From an uncultured Flavobacteriaceae bacterium (GTDB lineage: Bacteria > Bacteroidota > Bacteroidia > Flavobacteriales > Flavobacteriaceae): DNA of 46,866 bases. The notes under the pieces are model-generated. The model made no database searches, was not told the DNA's origin, and saw only the letters and a program-made list of their open reading frames with translations. The stretch's first letter is position 1; each line of letters begins with the position of its first letter. The stretch lies in assembly GCA_913062575.1 (NCBI GenBank), contig CAJXVT010000016.1:1-46866 (forward strand), written 5' to 3'. Below, piece after piece: positions 14,340 to 25,094 of the stretch. A program made the position numbers and the translations under genes.

Positions 14340-16619
14340 ATGAGCGAATCTAGAAAAAGACGAGAAGCTTTATTATATCACGCAAAACCAAAACCAGGGA
14401 AAATTGAAGTAGTACCTACTAAAAAGTATGCTACTCAACACGATTTATCTTTGGCATATTCTCCTGGAGTTGCAGAACCTTGTTTAGAGATAGAGAAAGA
14501 CGCAAATAACGCATATAAATATACAGCAAAAGGAAACTTAGTAGCAGTAATTTCTAACGGAACGGCAGTGTTGGGTTTAGGAGATATTGGACCTTTGGCA
14601 TCCAAACCAGTAATGGAAGGTAAAGGCTTGCTCTTTAAAATTTTTGCAGATATTGATGTTTTTGATATTGAAGTTGATGCAACAGATGTAGATAAATTTG
14701 TGGAAACGGTAAAAGCAATAGCTCCAACTTTTGGAGGAATTAACCTTGAAGATATTAAAGCTCCAGAAGCATTTGAAATAGAAAGAAGATTAAAGGAAGA
14801 ACTAGATATTCCTGTAATGCATGATGATCAGCATGGAACAGCAATTATTTCTGCAGCAGCATTAAAAAATGCTATTGAAATCACTGGAAAGAAAATTGAT
14901 GAAGTTCAAATTGTTGTAAATGGAGCAGGTGCAGCAGCAATTTCATGTACACGTTTGTATCTAAAGTTGGGTGCAAAAAGAGAAAATGTAGTAATGTGTG
15001 ATAGCAAAGGAGTTATCAGAAAAGATAGAGATAGCTTAACATCACAAAAAGAAGAATTTGCAACCGATAAAGATGTACGTACTTTAGAAGAAGCAATGCA
15101 TAATGCAGATGTTTTTATAGGGTTGTCTAAAGGAAATGTAGTGGAGCCAGAGATGTTGTTATCTATGGCAAAAGATCCAATTGTGTTTGCAATGGCAAAT
15201 CCTACACCTGAAATAGATTACGATTTAGCGATTAAAACAAGAGAGGATATTATCATGGCAACAGGAAGATCAGATCATCCTAACCAGGTAAATAATGTTC
15301 TTGGATTTCCATTTATTTTCCGTGGAGCTTTAGATGTTAGAGCGACAAAAATTAATGAAGAAATGAAAATGGCAGCTGTACATGCCTTAGCAGATTTAGC
15401 TAAGAAAACAGTTCCAGAGCAAGTGAATATTGTGTATGATGAAATCAGTTTGTCATTTGGTAAAGAATATATCATTCCAAAACCGTTTGATCCTAGATTA
15501 ATTTATGAAATTCCACCAGCAATAGCAAAAGCTGCAATTGCTTCTGGAGTCGCTTTAGAACCAATCGCCGATTGGGATAAATATCGAGAAGAATTGATGG
15601 AACGTTCTGGAACAGGAAGTAAAGAAATTAGATTGTTACACAACAGAGCTAAAAGCAACCCGAAAAGTATTGTGTTTGCAGAAGCAGATCATTTAGATGT
15701 GTTAAAAGCAGCTCAAAGAGTCTATGACGAGAAAATTGGGAAGCCAATTTTATTAGGAAGAAAAGAAGTTATTCTTGAGTTAAAAGAAGAAATAGGTTTT
15801 ACAGCAAATGTTCCAATTATAGATCCTAAAATAGACGAAGAAATTGAACGAAGAAATCGTTTTGGAGAAATTTATTGGAAAACACGTCAGCGAAAAGGAA
15901 TTACATTGTTTCAGGCTCAAAAAATGATGCGTGAGCGTAATTACTTTGCAGCAATGATGGTAAATGTTGGTGAAGCAGATTCATTGATTACTGGGTATTC
16001 AAGGTCTTATCCATCAGTGGTTAAACCAATGTTGGAATTGATAGAAAAAGCCAAAGGTATTACGCGTGTTGCAGCAGCAAACTTAATGTTAACAAAGCAA
16101 GGACCATTATTTTTAGCAGATACTACAATTAATATCAATCCAAGCGCAAAAGATTTAGCAAAAATATCTCAATTAACATATTCGTTGGCAAGAATGTTTG
16201 GTATAAAACCGAACATCGCTATGTTGTCGTTTTCAAATTTTGGGTCTTCAGATTCAGAAAGTGCAGTAAAAATTAGAGAAGCAGTTTCTTATATTCATAG
16301 GCATTTTCCAGATGTTGTTATTGATGGAGAGTTACAAGCAGATTTTGCATTGAATAGAGAAATGTTGGCAAAAGAATTCCCGTTTTCTAAATTGAATGGA
16401 AAGAAAGTAAATGTACTTATTTTCCCTAATTTAGATGCTGCTAATATTACCTATAAGTTGATGAAACAGGTTGATAAAGTTGAATCTATTGGGCCAATTA
16501 TGATGGGATTAAAGAAGCCAGTTCATATATTGCAATTAGGAGCAAGTGTTGACGAAATGGTAAACATGTCTGCAGTAGCAGTAATAGATGCACAACAAAA
16601 GCAAAGAAATAATTCTTAA
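14340..16619 (+). CDS. maeB: NADP-dependent malic enzyme, MaeB type with phosphotransacetylase-like tail
   Basis: Oxidatively decarboxylates malate to pyruvate, making NADPH. The 759 residues form the two-domain MaeB architecture. The N-terminal malic enzyme half shows [35 protein letters not shown], a metal-binding [16 protein letters not shown] and the dinucleotide loop [15 protein letters not shown]. From about residue 430 a phosphate acetyl/butyryltransferase-like domain follows ([16 protein letters not shown], ...). In MaeB that domain is regulatory, binding acetyl-CoA, rather than catalytic. ruvA follows after 11 bases. Confidence 0.96.
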   Translation: MSESRKRREALLYHAKPKPGKIEVVPTKKYATQHDLSLAYSPGVAEPCLEIEKDANNAYKYTAKGNLVAVISNGTAVLGLGDIGPLASKPVMEGKGLLFKIFADIDVFDIEVDATDVDKFVETVKAIAPTFGGINLEDIKAPEAFEIERRLKEELDIPVMHDDQHGTAIISAAALKNAIEITGKKIDEVQIVVNGAGAAAISCTRLYLKLGAKRENVVMCDSKGVIRKDRDSLTSQKEEFATDKDVRTLEEAMHNADVFIGLSKGNVVEPEMLLSMAKDPIVFAMANPTPEIDYDLAIKTREDIIMATGRSDHPNQVNNVLGFPFIFRGALDVRATKINEEMKMAAVHALADLAKKTVPEQVNIVYDEISLSFGKEYIIPKPFDPRLIYEIPPAIAKAAIASGVALEPIADWDKYREELMERSGTGSKEIRLLHNRAKSNPKSIVFAEADHLDVLKAAQRVYDEKIGKPILLGRKEVILELKEEIGFTANVPIIDPKIDEEIERRNRFGEIYWKTRQRKGITLFQAQKMMRERNYFAAMMVNVGEADSLITGYSRSYPSVVKPMLELIEKAKGITRVAAANLMLTKQGPLFLADTTININPSAKDLAKISQLTYSLARMFGIKPNIAMLSFSNFGSSDSESAVKIREAVSYIHRHFPDVVIDGELQADFALNREMLAKEFPFSKLNGKKVNVLIFPNLDAANITYKLMKQVDKVESIGPIMMGLKKPVHILQLGASVDEMVNMSAVAVIDAQQKQRNNS

Positions 16620-16630
16620 AATCAGTTTAG

Positions 16631-17212
16631 ATGATAACCCAAATTAAAGGAAGATTAGTAGAGAAAAACCCAACATATGTTGTAGTTGATTGCGCTGGAG
16701 TTGGTTATTTATTACATATTTCTTTAAACACATTTTCATCGTTGCCAGAAGGAGAAGCAATAACATTATATTCTCATTTATCTGTAAAAGAAGACTCACA
16801 GACGTTGTATGGTTTTATTGATAAAACAGAACGAGAGATTTTTAGATTATTAATTTCTGTTTCTGGTGTAGGACCAAGTATTGCAAGAACGATGTTGTCT
16901 TCTATGAGTTCTGAAGAGATACAGCAAGCAATTGCTTCTGAGAACATTCCTGTTATTCAGTCGGTTAAAGGAATTGGAGCTAAAACTGCTCAAAGAGTTA
17001 TCATAGATTTAAAAGATAAAATTTTAAAAACTTTTGATATGGATGCAATTTCTGTAACTCGAAGCAATACTAGTAAAGATGAGGCGTTATCTGCTTTAGA
17101 AGTACTAGGGTTTAATAGAAAGCAATCAGATAAAGTATTAAACAATATTTTAAAAGAACATCCAGACGCTTCAGTTGAATTGTTAATAAAAAAAGCATTA
17201 AAAAGTTTATAA
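16631..17212 (+). CDS. ruvA: Holliday junction branch migration protein RuvA
   Basis: 193 residues, usual length. RuvA binds Holliday junctions as a tetramer and loads the RuvB motor. Domain I is an OB-fold (MITQIKGRLVEKNPTYVVVD, CAGVGYLLHIS). Domain II has two helix-hairpin-helix motifs (LISVSGVGPSIARTML and SVKGIGAKTAQRVIIDLKDK). The C-terminal UBA-like domain III (DEALSALEVLGFNRKQSDKV) contacts RuvB. It lies between maeB and sprA, 5 bases before the sprA start, a ruvA-sprA order found in other Flavobacteriaceae. Confidence 0.97.
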   Translation: MITQIKGRLVEKNPTYVVVDCAGVGYLLHISLNTFSSLPEGEAITLYSHLSVKEDSQTLYGFIDKTEREIFRLLISVSGVGPSIARTMLSSMSSEEIQQAIASENIPVIQSVKGIGAKTAQRVIIDLKDKILKTFDMDAISVTRSNTSKDEALSALEVLGFNRKQSDKVLNNILKEHPDASVELLIKKALKSL

Positions 17213-17217
17213 TCAAT

Positions 17218-20200
17218 TTGAAAAATAAGTATTTACATACATTTTTTCTTTGTGTACTTGCTGTCTTAGCGAGTACTTCTGTTTTTTCACAAACCACAAA
17301 AGTTGAAAACGACTCTATAAAAAGAGATTCGATTCCTGCTCTTAAATACAATTTTAGATCAAGCCAAAGAGGAAGTTTATTCTTAAACAACCCTTCTACA
17401 TATTCTGTGGTTTATGATAAGAAATTGAACAAATATATTGTCGTTGAATTATTGGGTGATTTTAAAGTCGGAACCCCAATTTATATGACTCCAGATGAGT
17501 ATCAAAAATATCGTTTAAAAAAGGATATTAAGAATTACTTTAAAGAGAAAATTGATGCATTAAGTAAGAAAAAAGGGAATAAAGCAGCAAAACGAAATTT
17601 ATTACCAAAGTACTATGTAAATTCCAAGTTTTTCGAATCTATTTTTGGAGGAAACACAGTAGAGGTTATTCCGTCGGGTAATTTAAATATTAAGCTGGGT
17701 GGAATTTTTCAGAATGTAGACAATCCGCAGTTATCAGAAAACAATAGAAGTAGTTTTACCTTTGATTTTGATCAACAAATTAGTGCAAGTATTATTGCTA
17801 ATGTTGGTAAGAGATTAAAAGTAACTGCAAATTATGATACACAGGCTACATTAGATTTTCAAAACTTAATCAAGTTAGAATATACGCCAACGGAAGATGA
17901 TATCATTCAAAAAATTGAAGCAGGTAATGTTTCAATGCCGATTAAGAATTCATTAATTAATGGTGCGCAAAGTTTATTTGGAGTTAAAACAGAATTACAG
18001 TTTGGAAAAACTTCTGTTACTGCAGTATTTTCTCAACAAAACTCAGAAAGTAAAACAGTCGTTGCAGAAGCAGGAGCTTCAATTAACCCGTTTGAAATTA
18101 GAGCCACAGATTATGATGATAATAGGCACTTTTTTTTATCACAATATTTTAGAGAAAATTATAATAATTCTTTAAAGAATTACCCATTAATAAGTAGCCC
18201 GATTACTATTACAAGAATGGAAGTTTGGATTACAAACAGAAGTTCGAATACAGAAAACTTTAGAAGTATTGTTGCTTTTGCTGATATCGGGGAATCGAAT
18301 CCTTCAGATATTGTAAATGTAAATGTGATTCCGACTTCTCCACCACAGGTTTTAGGGAAAAATATTCCTGCAAATTCTGCTAATAATATAGAATCTATTT
18401 TAACTGCTACTGGAGGAATAAGAGATATTTCAACAATTGGAGCAGCATTATTGCCCTTTAACATGAAGCAAGGAACAGATTATTCTGTGTTGCAGAATGC
18501 TAGAAAGTTAGATGCGAATGAATATACGTTAAACCCTCAATTAGGCTTTGTTTCTTTAAATAGAAGACTGTCTGATGGAGAAGTATTAGCAGTTGCTTTT
18601 GAATATACAGTTGTAGGAAGTTCTGAAACATCTTATAAGGTTGGAGAATTATCTAATGACGGAATCAATGCACCTAGCAACTTAGCAGTAAAGTTATTAA
18701 GAAGTGAAATAGTTACTACAAAAAGACCCGGAACACAAGAAGGATTTCCTACCTGGAGATTGATGATGAAGAACGTGTATCCTTTGGGAGTTTTTCCATT
18801 ATCGCAAGACGGATTTAGATTTGAGATCTTATATAGAGATGATAATACTGGAGTTCCATCAAACACATTACAAAATGCTACAACACCAGGTTTACAAAGT
18901 AAAACACTTTTAAACGTATTAAATTTAGATAAATTAGATCAAAGTTCTTTTGCTGTTACAGATGGAGACGGCTTTTTTGATTATGTAGAGAATATTACTG
19001 TAAATTCAGCGAAAGGATTTATCATATTTCCAGAAACAGAACCCTTTGGAGCTGATTTAGAAAGCTCATTAACTACAGCAACAGATAAAGAGGCCTACGT
19101 GTTTAATGAATTATATATTAACACAAAATCTCAAGCCAAAAATAATTACCAGAATAAAGATAAGTTCTTGTTAAAAGGATATGCGAAATCAGAAAATAGT
19201 GGAGGAATTCCATTAAACTCTTTCAATGTTCCTAGAGGTTCTGTAAAAGTGACCGCTGGTGGTAGACAATTGGTTGAAGGAATAGATTATGTAGTAGATT
19301 ATAATTTTGGTAGAGTGCAAATTATTGATGCAGGATTGCAAGCTTCTGGAGTTCCAATTAGTGTTTCTACAGAAAACAATGCAGTATTTAATCAGCAGCG
19401 TAAAACATTTATGGGCTTAGAGGTTGAGCATCGTTTTTCTGACAAATTTATTTTAGGAGGAACAATTTTAAACATCAATGAAAAGCCAATCACTCAAAAG
19501 GTAAACTTTGGAAGTGAGCCGATAAATAACACCATGTTTGGTTTAAATGTAGATTATTCTACAGAAATGCCAATTTTTACTAAATGGGCAAATAAAATTC
19601 CGTTTGTAGATACAGATGTTGCTTCTAATTTATCTGTAAGAGCAGATTTCGCCTATTTAATCCCGGGTTCATCAAGTGGAATAAATGTAAACGGAGAAGC
19701 AACCTCTTATGTAGATGATTTTGAAGCTTCACAAATTCCGATAGATTTATTATCTCCTTTAAATTGGTTTACAGCAAGTACACCACATTCTCAAAACTTA
19801 AATGGAAATTTATCAGACTTGAGTTATAATGATAAAAGAGCTAAGTTATCATGGTATTCTGTAGATCAGTTATTTTATGGAAATGGTGCCAAGCCTGCTA
19901 ATATTGATAATATTGAATTGTCTAGAACAGAAGTTAGACAGATAGGATATTCAGAATTATTTCCGAACACAGAATTAGATTTGACGCAAAATATATTGGT
20001 TAGAACCTTAGATTTAGCCTATTATCCATCAGAAAGAGGAACCTATAATTTTGATACAGGAATAGATGTAAATATTGATGGAACATTTTCGAATCCACAA
20101 GATCGTTGGGGAGGAATTATGAGACCCTTAACAACTAACAATTTCGATCAAGCAAATGTAGAATACATTCAGTTTTGGATTAAAGATCCTTACCAAGATT

Positions 20201-23200
20201 ATTCAATTACAAATGCAGAAGGATTACCAATAGGTGTTGATCCAACAAACCCAATAAATCAAGTTGGAGATTTGTATTTTAACCTTGGAAATATCTCTGA
20301 AGATATCTTAAAAGATAACCGTAAGATGTATGAAAACGGAATGCCTGCTGATGGGTCTAGTACAAATACAACTACTTCTTTATGGGGTAATGTACCAACA
20401 AATCAATCTATTATATATGCTTTTGATGTAGATGATGCAGCAAGATTAAATCAAGATATTGGTTTGGATGGGTTAAAAAACGAAAATGAGCTGAGTTTTT
20501 ATCAGTCAAAAGTTTTTGACATTAGTAAGTTAAATCCAAATGATATTGCTTCAGATAATTTTAGCTATTTCAGAAGTACAGATTATGATAATGCAAATGC
20601 ATCTATTTTAACAAGATATAAGAATTTTAATAATACAGAAGGGAATTCTCCAACGGCAAATCAATCGACAGAATCCTATCCAACATCATCATCAACATAT
20701 CCAGATGTAGAAGATATTAATAAGGATCAAACCATGAACACTGTTGAAAGTTACTATGAATATAAAGTATCTTTAAACAAGAATGATTTGGTAAAAGGGA
20801 TCAATAATATTGTTGATGAAAAAATAACTTCGGTAACATTGCCAAATGGAGGCACCAGAAATACTAAATGGTATCAATTCAGAATTCCGGTAAGAAGCGG
20901 AACAGCAGTAAACGGAATTACAGACTTTAATAGCATTCGGTTTATTAGAATGTTTATGACAAAGTTTAAAATGCCTGTTGTATTGCGTTTTGGACAATTA
21001 GAATTGGTTCGAGGAGACTATAGAAGATATACAAAAACACTAGACCCAGTAGTAAGCCCTCCACAAGATTTAACAAACCAGCAGTTAAATAATTTTGAAG
21101 TTGGCGTGGTTAGTATAGAGCAAAATGAAGGGAGATATGTATTGCCACCAGGAATTGTTAGAGAGCAATTACAAGGAAGTTCTTCAATTCAACAACAAAA
21201 CGAACAATCTCTTTCTTTAAAAATCAAAGATTTATTACAAGGTGAAACAAGGGCGATTTATAAGAACATAAGTATTGATTTAAGAATGTATAAAAACTTA
21301 AAAATGTTTATACATGCTGAGCCAATTCTTGCAGGAAGTGTTGAGGATGACGATTTAGTAGCGATTGTAAGATTAGGTACCGATTTAGATGATAATTTTT
21401 ATCAATTAGAAATTCCTTTAAAAGTTTCTGCTACAGGAAGTTTGGAGCCAACAAATGTTTGGCCAGAAGCCAATAATTTAGGCGCTATTTTAGAAAAATT
21501 AGGAAAATTGAAACTGAAAAGAGATGGTGAAATCCCTGGTTCTGGAGGAACCTTGTCAATTAATAAGTTATATCCATTCCCAGCAAATAACGACCCGAAA
21601 ACATTAATCTTAAGAGTAAAAGGAAATCCAACATTAGCATCAATTAGAACATTAATGTTGGGGGTGAAAAATACTGCAGCAACTCCTAAAAGTGCAGAAA
21701 TTTGGTTTAACGAGTTGCGTTCTTCAGGGTTTGATAATAAAGGAGGTTGGGCAGCAGTTATTAGTGCTGATGCTAATTTTGCGGATTTAGCAGATGTCTC
21801 TGTAACAGGAAGAATTCAAACAATTGGCTTCGGAAATGTAGAAGATAGAGTAAACCAAAGAAGTATTGAAGAAACAAGGCAATATGATCTTTCTACGAAT
21901 ATTTATTTAGGAAAGATGATGCCGAAAAAATGGGGAATTCAATTGCCTATGAGTTATAGTGTTGGAGAAGAATTTAGAGACCCTAAATACGATCCACAAT
22001 ATCAAGATGTAAAATTTGCAGATGCAAAAGAAGTAAATCCAAATAGTAAAAACTCTCAAGATTATACCTTAAGAAAAAGTATTAGTTTTAATAATGTAAA
22101 AAAGAATAGAAACCCAGAATCAACAAAAAAACCAAAACCATACGATGTAGAAAACATCTCTGTGTCTTACGCGTTTTCAGAAGAGCATCATAAAGATTAT
22201 AATATTGAGAAATATTTGAACCAAAATTTAACTGCAGGCGCTAGTTATAATTTTACATTTCAACCAAAAATTATTGAGCCATTTAAAAAATCGACATTTA
22301 TTGGGAAGAGTAAATATTGGCAATTGATACGAGATATCAACTTAAATCTATTGCCCAAAACCATTGGGTTAAACACAAGAATTACGAGGAATTTTGTGCA
22401 ACAAAAATCTAGAAACTTAATTGAAGGATTAACTGCTCAACCAACATTAACTCAAAGAAGATTTTTATTTGATTGGGATTATACCATTGGTTTTGATCTT
22501 ACCAAATCATTAAAATTAAACTTTAATGCCAATAACAGTTACTTGTATGATAATTTTGGAAATGATGAAGAGATCGAAATTTTTGACAAGTTTTTTAACA
22601 CAGGAAGACCAGATCATTACAATCAAAAATTAAACGCTACTTATAAAATACCAATTAATAAAATTCCTTATTTAGGTTTTGTGACTGCAAATTATGGGTA
22701 TACTGCTAGTTTTGATTGGAAAGCCTCTTCTAAGAGTTATGTAGATAAAATTGGAAACTTATTACAAAATTCAAATACACATAATTTAAGTACAACCTTA
22801 AGTTTTTCAAAGCTATATCGAGAATCAGGATTAAAAAAACTATTTGTTAAAACACCTAAATCAAACTCTAACAAATTCCAAGCGCCACAATTACCAGGTG
22901 TAAACAAAAATAAACCAGTAAAAAAACAATCTACTAAAGACAAAATTTTATTGGGTGTATATGATTTTGTAACAGGAATTAAAACAGCAAAAATCAGTTA
23001 TACAGAAAATAACGGAACAGCTTTACCTGGTTACACAGGTACAGCAGGTTTTTTAGGAAGAGATAATTTAAATGGAGGTTTAGCGCCAACGTTAGGATTT
23101 GTTTTTGGAAGTCAGATAGATATTAGAAATAGAGCTTTTGAAAAAGGGTGGTTAGTTGATAGAGCTGTTGGGTCTGAATATTATAATAAAACCTACAGCA

Positions 23201-24267
23201 ATACACATTACAATAAATTAGAGTATACAATTTCTCTAAAACCGTTTAAAGATCTAAATATTGATTTGACTGGAAATAAAATCAAAACCAATAATATTTC
23301 TCAACAGTTAGATGTAGTTGGAGGCGTTTTAAACACGACAGCACCACTTACTCAATCTGGTAATTTTAGCACAAGTTTTTCTATGTTGTCTACTGCTTTT
23401 AGTGATAGTGAAACATTATTTCAAAACTTAAAAGACTATCAATCAACAATAGCAAACAGATTAATCACACAAGATAAATCAGACCCTAATAAATTTTCTT
23501 CTCAAGAAACATTATTGCCAGCATTTTTGGCTGCTTATTCAGGGAAAGATCCAAATTCTGTAAAACTAGGTTTATTTAGAAACACACCTATTCCAAATTG
23601 GACATTACGATATAATGGATTGATGAAGATTGATTGGTTTAAAGACAATTTTAGTAGCTTTACCATTACCAATGGGTATAAATCATCCTATACAATTTCT
23701 AATTTCACCAACAACTTACAATTTGAAAACCGAGTTGAGAATCCAATTACCAATACATATGAAAGTAAATTGTTAATTTCATCTGCAAGTTTAATTGATG
23801 AATTTTCTCCATTAATTAAGATTGACATGAAAATGAGAAACTCTTTTTCGTTTAAAGGGGAAATTAGAAAAGATAGAACCTTAACATTAAATTTTGATAA
23901 CAGTACGCTAACAGATATTAAAGGAACTGAATACATATTTGGAGTAGGTTATAGGTTGAAAAATGTAGTATTTAATACTCGTATTTCAGGGAAACAGCAA
24001 AAGCTTAAAGGCGATATAAATATGAGAGCAGATATCTCTATAAGAGATAATTTAACACTAATTAGATCTATAGATGTAGATAATAATCAAATTAGTGGTG
24101 GTCAAAAACTTTTATCTATTAAATTTGCAGCAGACTATAAATTAAATAGTAATATTACAGCATCGTTTTATTACAATCATAATACATCGAAATATGCAAT
24201 TTCAACCACATTCCCAAGACAATCAATCAATGCTGGTTTTAATTTAATTTATAACTTAGGAAACTAA
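17218..24267 (+). CDS. sprA: Type IX secretion system outer-membrane translocon SprA
   Basis: 2349-residue outer-membrane protein, homologue of P. gingivalis Sov. SprA is the giant (36-strand) beta-barrel pore through which type IX secretion substrates and gliding adhesins leave the cell. The signal peptide is MKNKYLHTFFLCVLAVLAST followed by SVFSQ. SprA N-terminal repeats are evident (VEVIPSGNLNIKLGGIFQN; VTANYDTQATLDFQNLIKLE, with the protein's recurrent blocks), and long runs of amphipathic strands continue to the aromatic end FNLIYNLGN. It starts with TTG (17218); no ATG or GTG is placed to give the signal peptide. It belongs to the ruvA-sprA-gcvH-vanZ stretch, with gcvH only 28 bases downstream. 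The gene is intact over 7 kb. Confidence 0.95.
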   Translation: MKNKYLHTFFLCVLAVLASTSVFSQTTKVENDSIKRDSIPALKYNFRSSQRGSLFLNNPSTYSVVYDKKLNKYIVVELLGDFKVGTPIYMTPDEYQKYRLKKDIKNYFKEKIDALSKKKGNKAAKRNLLPKYYVNSKFFESIFGGNTVEVIPSGNLNIKLGGIFQNVDNPQLSENNRSSFTFDFDQQISASIIANVGKRLKVTANYDTQATLDFQNLIKLEYTPTEDDIIQKIEAGNVSMPIKNSLINGAQSLFGVKTELQFGKTSVTAVFSQQNSESKTVVAEAGASINPFEIRATDYDDNRHFFLSQYFRENYNNSLKNYPLISSPITITRMEVWITNRSSNTENFRSIVAFADIGESNPSDIVNVNVIPTSPPQVLGKNIPANSANNIESILTATGGIRDISTIGAALLPFNMKQGTDYSVLQNARKLDANEYTLNPQLGFVSLNRRLSDGEVLAVAFEYTVVGSSETSYKVGELSNDGINAPSNLAVKLLRSEIVTTKRPGTQEGFPTWRLMMKNVYPLGVFPLSQDGFRFEILYRDDNTGVPSNTLQNATTPGLQSKTLLNVLNLDKLDQSSFAVTDGDGFFDYVENITVNSAKGFIIFPETEPFGADLESSLTTATDKEAYVFNELYINTKSQAKNNYQNKDKFLLKGYAKSENSGGIPLNSFNVPRGSVKVTAGGRQLVEGIDYVVDYNFGRVQIIDAGLQASGVPISVSTENNAVFNQQRKTFMGLEVEHRFSDKFILGGTILNINEKPITQKVNFGSEPINNTMFGLNVDYSTEMPIFTKWANKIPFVDTDVASNLSVRADFAYLIPGSSSGINVNGEATSYVDDFEASQIPIDLLSPLNWFTASTPHSQNLNGNLSDLSYNDKRAKLSWYSVDQLFYGNGAKPANIDNIELSRTEVRQIGYSELFPNTELDLTQNILVRTLDLAYYPSERGTYNFDTGIDVNIDGTFSNPQDRWGGIMRPLTTNNFDQANVEYIQFWIKDPYQDYSITNAEGLPIGVDPTNPINQVGDLYFNLGNISEDILKDNRKMYENGMPADGSSTNTTTSLWGNVPTNQSIIYAFDVDDAARLNQDIGLDGLKNENELSFYQSKVFDISKLNPNDIASDNFSYFRSTDYDNANASILTRYKNFNNTEGNSPTANQSTESYPTSSSTYPDVEDINKDQTMNTVESYYEYKVSLNKNDLVKGINNIVDEKITSVTLPNGGTRNTKWYQFRIPVRSGTAVNGITDFNSIRFIRMFMTKFKMPVVLRFGQLELVRGDYRRYTKTLDPVVSPPQDLTNQQLNNFEVGVVSIEQNEGRYVLPPGIVREQLQGSSSIQQQNEQSLSLKIKDLLQGETRAIYKNISIDLRMYKNLKMFIHAEPILAGSVEDDDLVAIVRLGTDLDDNFYQLEIPLKVSATGSLEPTNVWPEANNLGAILEKLGKLKLKRDGEIPGSGGTLSINKLYPFPANNDPKTLILRVKGNPTLASIRTLMLGVKNTAATPKSAEIWFNELRSSGFDNKGGWAAVISADANFADLADVSVTGRIQTIGFGNVEDRVNQRSIEETRQYDLSTNIYLGKMMPKKWGIQLPMSYSVGEEFRDPKYDPQYQDVKFADAKEVNPNSKNSQDYTLRKSISFNNVKKNRNPESTKKPKPYDVENISVSYAFSEEHHKDYNIEKYLNQNLTAGASYNFTFQPKIIEPFKKSTFIGKSKYWQLIRDINLNLLPKTIGLNTRITRNFVQQKSRNLIEGLTAQPTLTQRRFLFDWDYTIGFDLTKSLKLNFNANNSYLYDNFGNDEEIEIFDKFFNTGRPDHYNQKLNATYKIPINKIPYLGFVTANYGYTASFDWKASSKSYVDKIGNLLQNSNTHNLSTTLSFSKLYRESGLKKLFVKTPKSNSNKFQAPQLPGVNKNKPVKKQSTKDKILLGVYDFVTGIKTAKISYTENNGTALPGYTGTAGFLGRDNLNGGLAPTLGFVFGSQIDIRNRAFEKGWLVDRAVGSEYYNKTYSNTHYNKLEYTISLKPFKDLNIDLTGNKIKTNNISQQLDVVGGVLNTTAPLTQSGNFSTSFSMLSTAFSDSETLFQNLKDYQSTIANRLITQDKSDPNKFSSQETLLPAFLAAYSGKDPNSVKLGLFRNTPIPNWTLRYNGLMKIDWFKDNFSSFTITNGYKSSYTISNFTNNLQFENRVENPITNTYESKLLISSASLIDEFSPLIKIDMKMRNSFSFKGEIRKDRTLTLNFDNSTLTDIKGTEYIFGVGYRLKNVVFNTRISGKQQKLKGDINMRADISIRDNLTLIRSIDVDNNQISGGQKLLSIKFAADYKLNSNITASFYYNHNTSKYAISTTFPRQSINAGFNLIYNLGN

Positions 24268-24295
24268 AATTAATCAACTATAAAATATATTTATA

Positions 24296-24676
24296 ATGAA
24301 CATCCCATCTGAATTAAAGTACACTAAAGACCACGAATGGATTAAAATTGAAGGAGATACAGTAACAATAGGTATTACTGATTTTGCACAAGGAGAATTA
24401 GGAGATATCGTATATGTAGATGTAGATACATTAGATGACACTATTGAAAGGGAAGATGTTTTTGGTTCTGTAGAAGCCGTAAAAACTGTTTCAGATTTAT
24501 TTATGCCTTTAACTGGAGAAGTAATTGCATTTAATGAAGGTCTAGAAGATGAACCAGAGGTGGTTAATAAAGACCCCTATGGAGAAGGTTGGATTATTAA
24601 AATTGCACTTTCTGATACATCACAATTAGACGATTTACTAGATGCTGAAGCTTATAAGAATCTTATTCAAGGATAG
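24296..24676 (+). CDS. gcvH: Glycine cleavage system H protein
   Basis: Lipoyl carrier of the glycine cleavage complex, shuttling the aminomethyl group between P, T and L proteins. 126 residues. Motifs: [35 protein letters not shown] and the lipoylation loop [14 protein letters not shown], with the modified lysine at residue 63. [15 protein letters not shown] closes the fold. The gcvT and gcvP genes are not nearby. Its final 35 bases overlap the next gene in another frame. Confidence 0.97.
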   Translation: MNIPSELKYTKDHEWIKIEGDTVTIGITDFAQGELGDIVYVDVDTLDDTIEREDVFGSVEAVKTVSDLFMPLTGEVIAFNEGLEDEPEVVNKDPYGEGWIIKIALSDTSQLDDLLDAEAYKNLIQG

Positions 24677-25028
24677 GTCACTCATTGTTGCAATTGGGAT
24701 TACCATTTTTATTGGTTATTTAAGTTTAATAAAAATGCCGACAACTAACGTTGGAATTTCTAATTTAGATAAGGTCTATCACATAATAGCATACTTTACC
24801 TTGACATTATTTTGGTTGCTTAGTTTTCCAATAGCTGTTAAGATGGGCAAAGTGAAATATCTTATTGCAACAGCTTGCGTTATTTACGGCATAGTTGTTG
24901 AGGTTTTACAAACAACATTTACTGCTTATAGAACAGCCAGCTTACTTGATGTTCTTGCAAATACAGTTGGGGTTTTTGTAGCATTGTTAATAATTAACTC
25001 AGTTTATAAAAAAATTGATGCTATTTAA
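24642..25028 (+). CDS. VanZ-like membrane protein
   Basis: 128-residue membrane protein with four hydrophobic segments. The VanZ family marks are the [12 protein letters not shown] segment at the start of helix 2, the YGIVVEVLQ segment in helix 3, and [20 protein letters not shown] with R, D, N and G in the expected order. The family's name comes from teicoplanin resistance, but most members have no known role. The start at 24642 lies inside gcvH (35-base overlap); an in-frame ATG/GTG replacement closer to the overlap end is not obvious, and [12 protein letters not shown] gives a reasonable cytoplasmic lead. Confidence 0.83.
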   Translation: MLKLIRILFKDRSLIVAIGITIFIGYLSLIKMPTTNVGISNLDKVYHIIAYFTLTLFWLLSFPIAVKMGKVKYLIATACVIYGIVVEVLQTTFTAYRTASLLDVLANTVGVFVALLIINSVYKKIDAI

Positions 25029-25037
25029 CTTTAATAC

Positions 25038-25069
25038 TTGCGTAAGTCGTAAGAAATTAATTACATTAG
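25038..25069 (+). promoter_or_regulatory. Promoter for tonB
   Basis: TTG at 25038-25040, a 21-base spacer, then TACATTAG at 25062-25069, which is seven of eight bases of TAnnTTTG. The spacing lies inside the 17-23 range for Bacteroidota. The tonB ATG is 26 bases further on. Confidence 0.55.
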
Positions 25070-25094
25070 CGAACTATTAAAAAAAACATTTAGG

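Noticed and set aside
17960..18175. Extra plus-strand frame inside sprA
   Set aside because: Out of frame with the intact SprA reading; no start context or family features.
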